A stretch of DNA of 26,005 bases, from assembly GCA_046565985.1 (NCBI GenBank), contig JBKHXN010000107.1, positions 1 through 26,005 on the forward strand. The letters are read 5' to 3'. Source of the DNA: Polycyclovorans sp046565985. Lineage in GTDB: Bacteria; Pseudomonadota; Gammaproteobacteria; Nevskiales; Nevskiaceae. Of the stretch, positions 7,712-14,801 are shown in pieces (position 1 is the first letter of the stretch; every line of letters starts with the position of its first letter). The position numbers were made by a program, and so were the translations under genes. The notes beneath the pieces were generated by a model that was given only the letters and a program-made list of their open reading frames with translations, was not told the origin of the DNA and made no database searches.

Positions 7712-8890
7712 CTAATGACTCAGCCGCTTCATGCCCTGCTCCAGCCCGCTGAGCGTGAGCGGAAACATGCGCCCGGCGCCCAGCAGTTCCTGGGTGATCT
7801 GGCAGGACTGCGAGTGCTGCCAGAACTCCTCACGCTCGGGATTGAACCACACCGCATGCGGAAAATGATCGGCCAGGCGCTTGAACCACACCGCGCCCGC
7901 CTCCTCGTTCCAGTGCTCGATGCTGCCGCCGGGAGTGAGGATCTCGTACGGGCTCATGCTCGCATCACCCACAAAGACCAGCTTGTAGTCCGGCGTGTAC
8001 TTGTGCAGCACGTCGAAGATGGGCAGGCGCTCGCTGTTGCGCCGCAGGTTGTCCTTCCACACGCTCTCGTAGATGAAATTGTGGAAGTAGAAATACTCCA
8101 GATGCTTGAACTCGGTCTTGGCGGCGGAGAACAGCTCCTCGCAGACCTTCACGTGCGGGTCCATGCTGCCGCCCACATCCAGGAACAGCAGCACCTTCAC
8201 CGCATTGCGCCGCTCCGGAACCATCTTGATGTCCAGGTACCCGGCGTTGCGCGCGGTGCTGGTGATGGTGTCGTCGATGTCCAGCACCTCGGGCGCGCCT
8301 TCGCGCGCAAAGCGCCGGAGCCGACGCAGGGCGATCTTGATGTTGCGCGTACCCAGCTCGATGTTGTCGTCGAGGTTGCGGAACTCCCGCTTCTCCCAGA
8401 CCTTGACCGCCGACTTCTGCCCGCCCGGCCCGCCGATGCGGACGCCCTCCGGGTTGTAGCCGCTGTTGCCAAAGGGGCTGGTTCCACCCGTCCCCACCCA
8501 CTTGCTGCCGCCCTGGTGGCGTTCCTTCTGCTCTTCCAGGCGCTTGCGCAGGGTTTCCATCAGCTGGTCCAGTCCGCCCAGGGCCATGATCTTCTGCTTC
8601 TCCTCGTCGGTGAACAGGCGCTGCGCCTGCTGGCGCAGCCATTCATCCGGGATCTGCGCAAACAGCTCGTCGGTCACCGACTGCACGCCCTTGAAGTAGG
8701 CGGCAAAGGCGCGGTCGAAGCGGTCGTACTGGCTCTCGTCCTTGACCAGCGCCGCGCGAGAGAGGTGGTAGAAATCGTCCAGCGAGAAGATCGCCACGTG
8801 CCGCGAGAGCGCTTCGAGCAGCATCAGGAATTCCGACAGCGAGCTTTTCAGCCCGGCGGCGCGCAAGGTGAAGAAAAACGTGAACAGCAT
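7712..8890 (-). CDS. VWA-domain protein (CoxE-like)
   Basis: The product is 392 aa. The N-terminal half is helical and charged, with a linker rich in Gly and Ser (GGSKWVGTGGTSPFGNSGYN, about 127-146). The C-terminal half is a von Willebrand factor A domain with the metal site written DVGGSMD at 238-244 instead of the usual DxSxS. This substitution also occurs in related bacterial families. Such proteins often work with a MoxR-type AAA+ ATPase as metal-insertion or protein-assembly chaperones, but no ATPase partner is present here. The ATG at 8890-8888 is chosen because the MLFTFFFTLRAAGL start matches the family. The frame continues upstream into the divergent glycosylase region, which I take as fortuitous. 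Confidence 0.87.
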   Translation of the reverse strand: MLFTFFFTLRAAGLKSSLSEFLMLLEALSRHVAIFSLDDFYHLSRAALVKDESQYDRFDRAFAAYFKGVQSVTDELFAQIPDEWLRQQAQRLFTDEEKQKIMALGGLDQLMETLRKRLEEQKERHQGGSKWVGTGGTSPFGNSGYNPEGVRIGGPGGQKSAVKVWEKREFRNLDDNIELGTRNIKIALRRLRRFAREGAPEVLDIDDTITSTARNAGYLDIKMVPERRNAVKVLLFLDVGGSMDPHVKVCEELFSAAKTEFKHLEYFYFHNFIYESVWKDNLRRNSERLPIFDVLHKYTPDYKLVFVGDASMSPYEILTPGGSIEHWNEEAGAVWFKRLADHFPHAVWFNPEREEFWQHSQSCQITQELLGAGRMFPLTLSGLEQGMKRLSH

Positions 8891-8960
8891 GGCGACGGCT
8901 ACCCGGTGACCTGGCGCTAGTTTACCCTCGGCTGCCCGTTCCGGACCTCGACGCCACCCG

Positions 8961-9593
8961 ATGCCGCCCGACCTCACCCACGCCCACCAGCACCTGGCCC
9001 GCAGCGACCGCCACATGGCCGCCCTGATCGAACGCTTCGGCCCCTGCCAGCTTGGCCGCCGGAAGCGTGACCCCTTCCATGTGCTGGCCACCTCCATCAT
9101 CGGCCAGCAGCTCTCCAGCAAGGCCGCCGACACCATCCAGAAACGCGTGGAGGCAGCCGCCGGTTGCACCAGCGGCACGCTCAGGCCCGAACATCTGCTG
9201 GGCCTGGAGCCCGACGCCCTGCGCGCCTGCGGCCTCTCCAACGCCAAGTCCCGCTGGCTGCGCGCCATCTCGCAGGACGCACAGGACGGTACGCTGGACT
9301 TCCGCAAGCTGCGGCGGATGGACGACGAAACCGCCATCCGCACCCTGGACGCCCTGCCCGGCGTCGGCCGCTGGACGGCCGAGATGTTCCTGATCTTCGC
9401 CCTCAACCGGCTCGACATCTTCTCCATGGGCGACGTGGGCCTGCGCAACGCCCTGCAGCGTCTCTACAACAAGGGAAAGACTCTCGACGACGCCCCCACG
9501 CTCGCCCTCACCGCCCGCTGGGCCCCCTACCGCTCGGTGGCCAGCTGGTACCTCTGGCGCCTCACCGATGGGGACGTGCAGACCTGGGTGTGA
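8961..9593 (+). CDS. DNA-3-methyladenine glycosylase II-like (AlkA family)
   Basis: The product is 210 aa of the HhH-GPD superfamily. DPFHVLATSIIGQQLSSKAA (37-56) is the conserved glycosylase core helix region. LPGVGRWTAEM (132-142) is the helix-hairpin-helix and its following helix. The catalytic Asp is probably D158 in DIFSMGDVGLRNAL. There is no Fe-S cluster cysteine set and no N-terminal AlkA beta domain, so this is the short Mag-like form. It would remove alkylated bases, giving abasic sites for base excision repair. The start ATG at 8961 is 70 bp from the divergent VWA gene start, leaving room for back-to-back promoters. Confidence 0.92.
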   Translation: MPPDLTHAHQHLARSDRHMAALIERFGPCQLGRRKRDPFHVLATSIIGQQLSSKAADTIQKRVEAAAGCTSGTLRPEHLLGLEPDALRACGLSNAKSRWLRAISQDAQDGTLDFRKLRRMDDETAIRTLDALPGVGRWTAEMFLIFALNRLDIFSMGDVGLRNALQRLYNKGKTLDDAPTLALTARWAPYRSVASWYLWRLTDGDVQTWV

Positions 9594-9623
9594 GTGGTTT
9601 GATGCGGCTGGCCGGGCTGCTGC

Positions 9624-10472
9624 TCAGGCACCCATGGCCGGCCGCAGTGGCAGCACCTTGCCGGATTGCGCGCCGTTGAGGTGGCCGAGTTCCACCCAGC
9701 GGATGATATGGAGCGTGCCGTTGTAGTCCTCGCCCAGCGCGGTGCAGCTTTCCACCCAGTCTCCGCAGTTGAGGTAGGTGACGCCGTGGATGTCGCGGAT
9801 GTCGGCGTGGTGGATGTGGCCGCAGACCACGCCGTCCAGCTCGCGGCGCCGGCATTCGCGCGCCAGGGATTCCTCGAACGTGGAGACGACGTTGACGGCC
9901 GTCTTGACGTGCTGCTTGGCGAAGGCCGACAGCGACCAGTAGCGCATGCCCAGCAGGCGCCGGCCACGGTTGAACCAGAAGTTGAAACGCATGGTGCCTT
10001 CGTAGAGCGCGTCGCCGGCCAGGGCAATCCACTTGTGGTAGCGGGTGATGACGTCAAACTGGTCACCGTGCGTCACCAGCAGCTTGCGTCCGTCGGCAGT
10101 GGTGTGGATGTGCTCGTTGAGCACCTGGATGTTGCCCAGGGTCAGGCGGTAGTCCACGAACTTGCGCAGGAATTCGTCGTGGTTGCCGGTGATGTAGTAC
10201 ACCTTGGTCCCGCGCTTGGATTTGGTGAGGATCTTGCGCACCACGTTGGTGTGTTCCTGCGGCCAGTAGAAGTGGTGGCGCAGCTTCCAGCCGTCGATGA
10301 TGTCACCGACCAGATAGAGCGTCTCGCACTCGTTCTGCTTGAGAAAATCCACCAGATGCGCGGCCTGGCAGCCAGGCGTGCCGAGGTGCACGTCGGAGAT
10401 CCACAGCGTGCGGTAGCGATTGCGCGCGGATGGAGCCTTGTCTGTGCTGCGGGGGGTCTTGCGGGCGGGCAT
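9624..10472 (-). CDS. PlcP/LpxH-like metallophosphoesterase (COG2908)
   Basis: The product is 282 aa and carries the full calcineurin-like metal site: SDVHLG (26-31), GDIIDGW (56-62), GNHDE (96-100), THGDQFD (134-140) and GHIHHAD (218-224). It is longer than LpxH (about 240). The ISDVHLGTPGCQA start and CGDWVESCTAL region are what I recall of PlcP, the phospholipase C that removes phospholipid headgroups during phosphate starvation in Sinorhizobium and marine bacteria. The alternative is an LpxH-type UDP-2,3-diacylglucosamine pyrophosphatase of lipid A synthesis. A triple Pho-box-like repeat upstream favours PlcP. I prefer the ATG at 10472, with AGGA nine bases upstream, over the TTG at 10481. 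No Agt glycosyltransferase partner is adjacent. Confidence 0.88.
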   Translation of the reverse strand: MPARKTPRSTDKAPSARNRYRTLWISDVHLGTPGCQAAHLVDFLKQNECETLYLVGDIIDGWKLRHHFYWPQEHTNVVRKILTKSKRGTKVYYITGNHDEFLRKFVDYRLTLGNIQVLNEHIHTTADGRKLLVTHGDQFDVITRYHKWIALAGDALYEGTMRFNFWFNRGRRLLGMRYWSLSAFAKQHVKTAVNVVSTFEESLARECRRRELDGVVCGHIHHADIRDIHGVTYLNCGDWVESCTALGEDYNGTLHIIRWVELGHLNGAQSGKVLPLRPAMGA

Positions 10473-10528
10473 GGGCGGCAATCCTGTGGGGCCGTGTACA
10501 CAGGATGGCAGCGCGGCGTTGCCCCCAT

Positions 10529-10557
10529 GTGACGGCCGCGTGACCGCTGCGTGACAG
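10529..10557 (-). promoter_or_regulatory. Triple Pho-box-like direct repeat upstream of the PlcP/LpxH-like gene
   Basis: On the minus strand there are three 7-mers in a row, each 11 bp from the next: CTGTCAC (10557-10551), CGGTCAC (10546-10540) and CCGTCAC (10535-10529), with spacers GCAG and GCGG. The PhoB box is two or more CTGTCAT-like 7-mers with 4 bp spacers, so the period and sequence both match. The last repeat ends 56 bp before the ATG at 10472. The spacers are GC-rich rather than AT-rich, as expected in this genome. Confidence 0.68.
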
Positions 10558-10583
10558 CGCCGTGCCCGGTCACGGCCGGCCGC

Positions 10584-12722
10584 TCAGCCGCGCCGCCAGG
10601 TGTGGTAGCGCTCCACCCAGCGCAGCAGGGTCTCGGGCTTGTGGGCCTGCTTCCACTGGCCGGCCACATATTTGTTGGCCTCGGCCAGCGTGGGGTAGAT
10701 GTGGATGGTGCCGAGGATCTTGTTCAGACCAATGCCGTGGCGCATGGCGAGCACGTATTCGGCGATCAGGTCACCGGCGTGTTCGCCGACGATGGTCACA
10801 CCCAGGATCCTGTCGCGGCCCGGCACGGTGAGTACCTTGACCAGGCCGTGGGCCTCGCCGTCGGCAATGGCGCGGTCGAGCTCTTCCAGGTCAAAGGTGC
10901 TGAGCTCGTAGGGGATGTTCTGCTCACGCGCCTCCTGCTCGTTGAGGCCCACCCGCGCCACTTCCGGCTCGGTGAAGGTAGCCCAGGGGATGACCGAGTA
11001 ATCCACCTTGAACGGTCCACCGCGCAGCGCCAGCAGCGGGGCAAAGAGGCTGTTCACGGCCGCATACCAGGCCATGTGCGCGGCGGTGTGGGTGAACTGA
11101 TAGGGGCCGGCCACATCGCCCGCGGCAAAGATGTTGGGGTAGTTGGTCTGCAGGAACTCGTTGACTTCCACGGTGCGCCCGGCCTTGACGCCCAGCTGCT
11201 CCAGACCATAGCCCTTGAGGTTGGCCACGCGCCCGACGGCGACCAGGATCTGGTCGAAGGCGATACGCTCGTCGCGGCCCTCGTGCTCGCACACCAGGTA
11301 TTTCTGCCCGTCCTCCACCACCACGGCCTTGGCCTTGGTGTTGACGCGCACGCTGATGCCCTCGGCCTCGAAGCGGGCCTGCACGCGGGCCGAGACATCG
11401 GCGTCCTCGCGGATCATGATGCGCGGCAGCATCTCCACCTGCGTGACCTGGCTGCCCAGGCGCGCAAAGCACTGCGTGAGTTCGCTGCCGATCGGCCCGC
11501 CACCCAGCACCACCAGCCGTCGCGGCAGCTCGCGCAGGTTCCAGACGGTGTCGGAGGTGAGATAGCCGGTCTGCTCCAGACCGGGGATGGGCGGCACGAA
11601 TGGCCGCGCGCCGGCGGCGATGACCAGCGCGCGCGCGGTGAGCTTCTGGCCGTTCACCTGCACCGTCCAAGGGTCGAGAATCCGCGCCTCGCCCTCGATG
11701 CACTCCACACCCAGGCCGGTGTAGCGCTCCACCGAGTCATGCGGCTCCACCTGCCGCACCACGTTCTGCACGCGTTCCATCACCTTGGCGAAGTTGGCCT
11801 GGCCGGTGACGCTGTCGAAGCCGAATTCGCTGGCGCGGTCCAGGTGGCTGGCGAATTTGGCGGAGCGGATCAGCGCCTTGCTCGGCACGCAGCCGGTATT
11901 GAGGCAGTCGCCGCCCATGCGGTGCTTCTCGATCAGCGTCACGCGCGCCTTGACCGCGGCGGCGATGTACGCGCTCACCAGCCCGGCACTGCCGGCGCCG
12001 ATGACGATGAGGTTGCGGTCGAACCGACGTGGCCGCCGGTAGCCGCGGTACACCCGCCGTGCGCGCACGGCGTTGACCAGGGCGCGGGCCAGGTAGGGGA
12101 ACAGGCCCAGCAATACGAAGGCGCCGATCAGCCCCGGCGTGAGGATGTCCTGTGCCGAGCTCAGCTGCGCCAGCTGCGTGCCGGCGTTCACATACACCAG
12201 GGTTCCGGCGAGCATGCCGAGCTGACTCACCCAGTAGTAGGTCCAGGCGCGGATCGGCGTCAGACCCATGACCAGGTTGACCAGAAAGAACGGGAAGGCC
12301 GGCACCAGACGCAGAGTGAAAAGATAGAACGCGCCGTCGCGTGCCATGCCGTCATTGATGGGCTTGAGCTGCCTGCCATAGCGCGACTGGATGGCCTCCC
12401 GCAGCAGGTAGCGGGACACGAGCATGGCCAGCAGCGCCCCCAGCGAGGACGCGAACGAGGCCAGCACCGTGCCCCAGGCCAGGCCAAAGACTGCCCCTGC
12501 CACGAGGGTCAGCAGCGCCGCGCCGGGAAAGGAAACCGCCGTGACCACCACATAGGTGGCGAAGAAGATTGCGGCTGCGAGCAGCGGCTGCGCATCGCGA
12601 AAGGCCTCGATCTGCGCGCGCTGGCTCTGGAAGAATTCCAGCGAGAGGAAGCGGCTGCCATCCAGCAGCACGAAAGCGGCGATCAGGGCGGCGATCACCG
12701 CCAGCAGCAGGACACGTTTCAT
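10584..12722 (-). CDS. TVP38/DedA membrane domain fused to pyridine nucleotide-disulfide oxidoreductase
   Basis: The product is 712 aa in two parts. Residues 1-225 are a TVP38/SNARE-associated (DedA-like) membrane domain: an N-terminal helix, then SFPGAALLTLVAGAVFG (64-80), RLVPAFPFFLVNLVMG (138-153) and further hydrophobic helices. Residues 234-712 are a flavoprotein of the lipoamide dehydrogenase/mercuric reductase type. They include the FAD loop IGAGSAG (241-247), redox disulfide C273-LNTG-C278, a NAD(P) fold near LVVLGGGPIG, FAAGDVAG, and the C-terminal HIYPTLAE active-site motif. The fusion anchors the dithiol oxidoreductase to the inner membrane. The substrate is unknown, with quinone or a thiol compound possible. 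GGGGGA precedes the ATG. It lies upstream of the PlcP-like gene on the same strand, with 111 bp between the coding regions. Confidence 0.92.
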   Translation of the reverse strand: MKRVLLLAVIAALIAAFVLLDGSRFLSLEFFQSQRAQIEAFRDAQPLLAAAIFFATYVVVTAVSFPGAALLTLVAGAVFGLAWGTVLASFASSLGALLAMLVSRYLLREAIQSRYGRQLKPINDGMARDGAFYLFTLRLVPAFPFFLVNLVMGLTPIRAWTYYWVSQLGMLAGTLVYVNAGTQLAQLSSAQDILTPGLIGAFVLLGLFPYLARALVNAVRARRVYRGYRRPRRFDRNLIVIGAGSAGLVSAYIAAAVKARVTLIEKHRMGGDCLNTGCVPSKALIRSAKFASHLDRASEFGFDSVTGQANFAKVMERVQNVVRQVEPHDSVERYTGLGVECIEGEARILDPWTVQVNGQKLTARALVIAAGARPFVPPIPGLEQTGYLTSDTVWNLRELPRRLVVLGGGPIGSELTQCFARLGSQVTQVEMLPRIMIREDADVSARVQARFEAEGISVRVNTKAKAVVVEDGQKYLVCEHEGRDERIAFDQILVAVGRVANLKGYGLEQLGVKAGRTVEVNEFLQTNYPNIFAAGDVAGPYQFTHTAAHMAWYAAVNSLFAPLLALRGGPFKVDYSVIPWATFTEPEVARVGLNEQEAREQNIPYELSTFDLEELDRAIADGEAHGLVKVLTVPGRDRILGVTIVGEHAGDLIAEYVLAMRHGIGLNKILGTIHIYPTLAEANKYVAGQWKQAHKPETLLRWVERYHTWRRG

Positions 12723-12817
12723 GGGAATCCCCCGGTTGATGCGGCTTTATACCGCACCCGCGATGACCGGGATGCGTCCGATCGTCGCCAAAACCGGACC
12801 CGGCAGGGCCGCCGGAC

Positions 12818-13705
12818 TCACAGCCCCCCGGAAGTCTGGACGGCCAGAAAGCGGGCGATTGCCTGCGCCGCGGCCTGCGGATCTTCCAGCATGAAACAGT
12901 GCCCTCCGGGCGCGGTATGCGTCTCCACCCGCGGGTTGAGCCGGCGCGCCAGGCGCGCGGCGGCGGGAAAGAAGGCATAACTCTGGTCGCCGTACAGGAA
13001 CAGCACGGGGATCCGCAGGGTCCGCAGCAGGCGCCAGACGTAGACCGGGTGCTCGAAGATCTGCGCCTCCACTTCCACCGGACAGCACAGGGCGCGGCCC
13101 TGCGGCGTGTCGCGGGTAGCGTGGTCGGCGAAGCTCTCCAGCGCCTCCTCGCTCCAGCCGCGGTAGATGCCCCGGCCACGCAGTCGCTCCACCACCTCGT
13201 CGCGCGAGGCCCACAGCGTGCGTCGCCGGCGCGCGCCCTGCGCCATGGGGTTGCGGTGCAGCCAGGAGGACAGGCGGAACGCCCACCAGTGCGGCGGCGG
13301 CAGGAGAATCGGATCGAGCAGCACCAGCGCCTGGAACAGGCCCGGATGATCGGCCGCCAGCTTGAGCGTGAGCGCGCCACCGAAGCTGTGCCCCATGCCG
13401 ATCATCGGCGCGCGGTCGAGCCCCTGCTCTGCCATCACCGCCCGCACCCGCGCCAGCGTGGTGTTGATGCCGCTGAACCCGGCGGGCGCGTCGGAATCAC
13501 CGTGCCCTTCAATGTCGTGCACGAACAGCCGGTACTGCGAAGGCAGACGGCGCAGCAGCGGCCAGTACACGCCGCCGCAGAAGCCGTTGCCGGAGAGGAA
13601 GTGGAGGGTCTGCCCCGGCGCCGCGGTGTGGCGGCCGCGCAGGGTCAGGCCGTCGGCGGTGAGGTACTCCCAGGGCTGGGTCTGGGCAAGGTAACGCGGC
13701 TGCAT
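12818..13705 (-). CDS. Alpha/beta hydrolase
   Basis: The product is 295 aa. The nucleophile elbow MGHSFGG (104-110) places Ser107. FLSGNGFCGGVYWPLLRRLP follows the first core strand, and HDIEGHGDSDAP sits at the place of the usual DxxGxGxS loop. The C-terminal HTAPGGHCFMLEDP supplies the likely catalytic His. No signal peptide is seen. The ATG at 13705-13703 is chosen because MQPRYLAQTQPWEYL begins just before the conserved fold. The 11 codons upstream are Arg/Lys-rich and lack a family match. It is divergent from the PAPS-reductase-family gene, with 87 bp between the starts, and runs toward the TVP38-flavoprotein gene 95 bp away. The substrate is unknown. Confidence 0.88.
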   Translation of the reverse strand: MQPRYLAQTQPWEYLTADGLTLRGRHTAAPGQTLHFLSGNGFCGGVYWPLLRRLPSQYRLFVHDIEGHGDSDAPAGFSGINTTLARVRAVMAEQGLDRAPMIGMGHSFGGALTLKLAADHPGLFQALVLLDPILLPPPHWWAFRLSSWLHRNPMAQGARRRRTLWASRDEVVERLRGRGIYRGWSEEALESFADHATRDTPQGRALCCPVEVEAQIFEHPVYVWRLLRTLRIPVLFLYGDQSYAFFPAAARLARRLNPRVETHTAPGGHCFMLEDPQAAAQAIARFLAVQTSGGL

Positions 13706-13755
13706 ATTCTTAGAACGTTTTGACGTGCGGAGCGGCAATCTAGCATGCGCCTGCC

Positions 13756-13761
13756 TATAAT
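13756..13761 (+). promoter_or_regulatory. Candidate -10 box of the PAPS-reductase-family gene
   Basis: A perfect TATAAT lies 31 bp before the ATG at 13793. At 17 bp upstream there is only a poor -35 (CGGCAA region). A TTGACG at 13720-13725 is too far away to pair with it. The -10 call therefore rests on the hexamer and its position. Confidence 0.45.
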
Positions 13762-13792
13762 CCGCGCACCGAAAAACCCTGCCGGAACCGCC

Positions 13793-14413
13793 ATGTCACT
13801 CGACCTCGACAAGATCAACGCCGAACTCGGCAACGACCCCCAGGCCCTCGTCAACTGGGCCGTGGGCCTCAAGCGCAAGGCCATCTGCACCACCAACTTC
13901 CGGCCCTTCGAGGCGGTGATCCTGCACCTGTGCGTGCAGGCCCAGCCCGACATGCCGATCGTGTGGATGGACTCCGGCTACGCCACGCCCGCGACCTACC
14001 GCTGCGCCGACGAGATCGCCCGGCTGCTCAAGCTCAATCTGGTGATCTATCACCCGCGCCGCTCGCGGGCGCACCGCGAGGCGGTGGATGGCGAGACGCC
14101 CAGCATCGACGATCCGCGCCACGGCGCCTTTACCCAGGAAGTGAAACTCGAACCCTTCGAGCGCGCCCTGCGCGAGATGCAGCCGCAGGTGTGGTTCACC
14201 GCCATCCGCGCCGAGGACACCGCCGTGCGTGCGGCGATGAAGCCGGTGAGCGTCAACGCCGATGGGCTGATCAAGGTCGCCCCGGTGCTCAACTGGACGT
14301 CGAAGGAGATGCACGCCTACTGCCAGAAGCATGGGCTGCCGAATAATTTTGACTATTTTGACCCCACCAAGGTAGAAGCCAACCGCGAGTGCGGGCTGCA
14401 CACCGCACACTGA
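13793..14413 (+). CDS. Phosphoadenosine phosphosulfate reductase-family protein
   Basis: The product is 206 aa, slightly shorter than typical CysH (about 240). CTTNFRPFEAVILHL (32-46) sits where the PP-loop TTSFG-xQSAVxLHL of PAPS/APS reductases lies. WMDSGYATPATYR (58-70) matches their DTGYLFPETY motif. TAIRAEDTAVRA corresponds to GxRRxQSxxR, and the C-terminus has the catalytic ECGLH at 199-203. The CC/CxxC iron-sulfur ligands of APS reductase are missing, so the PAPS or cluster-free type is favoured. It would reduce PAPS to sulfite with thioredoxin. No other sulfate-assimilation gene is adjacent, so a role in another sulfur or nucleotide reaction is possible. The ATG at 13793 has a weak Shine-Dalgarno sequence. 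Confidence 0.8.
   Translation: MSLDLDKINAELGNDPQALVNWAVGLKRKAICTTNFRPFEAVILHLCVQAQPDMPIVWMDSGYATPATYRCADEIARLLKLNLVIYHPRRSRAHREAVDGETPSIDDPRHGAFTQEVKLEPFERALREMQPQVWFTAIRAEDTAVRAAMKPVSVNADGLIKVAPVLNWTSKEMHAYCQKHGLPNNFDYFDPTKVEANRECGLHTAH
14371..14413 (+). repeat. 43 bp direct repeat, copy 1 (3' end of PAPS-reductase-family gene)
   Basis: This is the last 43 bp of the gene, from the Lys-Val codon junction through the TGA stop. It reappears at 14499-14541 with a single difference (C at 14401, T at 14529). Confidence 0.95.
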
Positions 14414-14440
14414 CTTCTTCCCTGGTCAAAATGCGGCCTC

Positions 14441-14473
14441 AGCACGGCGCTGGCTCCGCCGGCGCTGCGTGCT
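14441..14473. repeat. Hairpin-forming imperfect palindrome
   Basis: AGCACG at 14441-14446 pairs with CGTGCT at 14468-14473. Inside, CGC pairs with GCG and GGC with GCC around a TCC loop, with small mismatches. It lies within the 85 bp between the two copies of the 43 bp repeat. There is no T tract, so it is not an obvious intrinsic terminator. Confidence 0.6.
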
Positions 14474-14498
14474 TCAACCGCTACCCCTCCCCCACCCA

Positions 14499-14541
14499 GG
14501 TAGAAGCCAACCGCGAGTGCGGGCTGCATACCGCACACTGA
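14499..14541 (+). repeat. 43 bp direct repeat, copy 2 (duplicated gene 3' end)
   Basis: Matches 42 of 43 bases of 14371-14413, including the ECGLH-coding segment and the stop codon, but has no upstream gene attached. The stretch 14414-14801 between the converging genes holds no gene. It contains a hairpin, this copy, and the palindromic repeat cluster. Confidence 0.95.
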
Positions 14542-14566
14542 GTCCTTATTCCCACTCAGGTCTGTC

Positions 14567-14771
14567 ATCCCCGTGCAAACGGGGATCCATGCCGGGAGGG
14601 GGCTGCGGGTGGTGCTGAGGGAGTGAGGGCAGGATCGGAGAGATGGATTCCCGCTTGCGCGGGAATGACGACCTCTGTTGTTTCCTCCCGCCTCCCTGCC
14701 GTCATCCCCGTGCGCCGGACCATGTGTCCGGCGGGGATCCATTCCGGAACGAGGCTGCGGGTGGTCCTGAG
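14567..14771. repeat. Cluster of three small palindromic repeats
   Basis: Three related stem-loops: ATCCCCGT-gcaa-ACGGGGAT (14567-14586), ATTCCCGC-ttgc-GCGGGAAT (14647-14666, opposite orientation) and a longer one with ATCCCCG and CCGGAC arms (14704-14738). The first and third are followed by GGATCCAT-xCCGG-like sequence and by a shared 19 bp segment (14601-14619 and 14753-14771, 18/19 identical). This is the GTCATyCCCG...CGGGrATCC type of dispersed small repeat common in Proteobacteria. The repeats lie between two converging genes. Confidence 0.82.
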
Positions 14772-14801
14772 CTGGTGAAGGCGGAGGGGGCCGGTCCAGG
14801 T

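Noticed and set aside
10551..12980. Long plus-strand frame opposite the TVP38-flavoprotein gene
   Set aside because: The opposite strand encodes all the flavoprotein motifs. The plus frame has no recognisable domain and is a codon-bias shadow.
14567..14738. Palindromes between converging genes read as transcription terminators
   Set aside because: None is followed by a T run on either strand, and their sequence is the dispersed small-repeat type. They may still slow transcription.
14567..14771. Repeat cluster as a CRISPR array
   Set aside because: Units differ in orientation, length and sequence and there are no regular spacers or cas genes.
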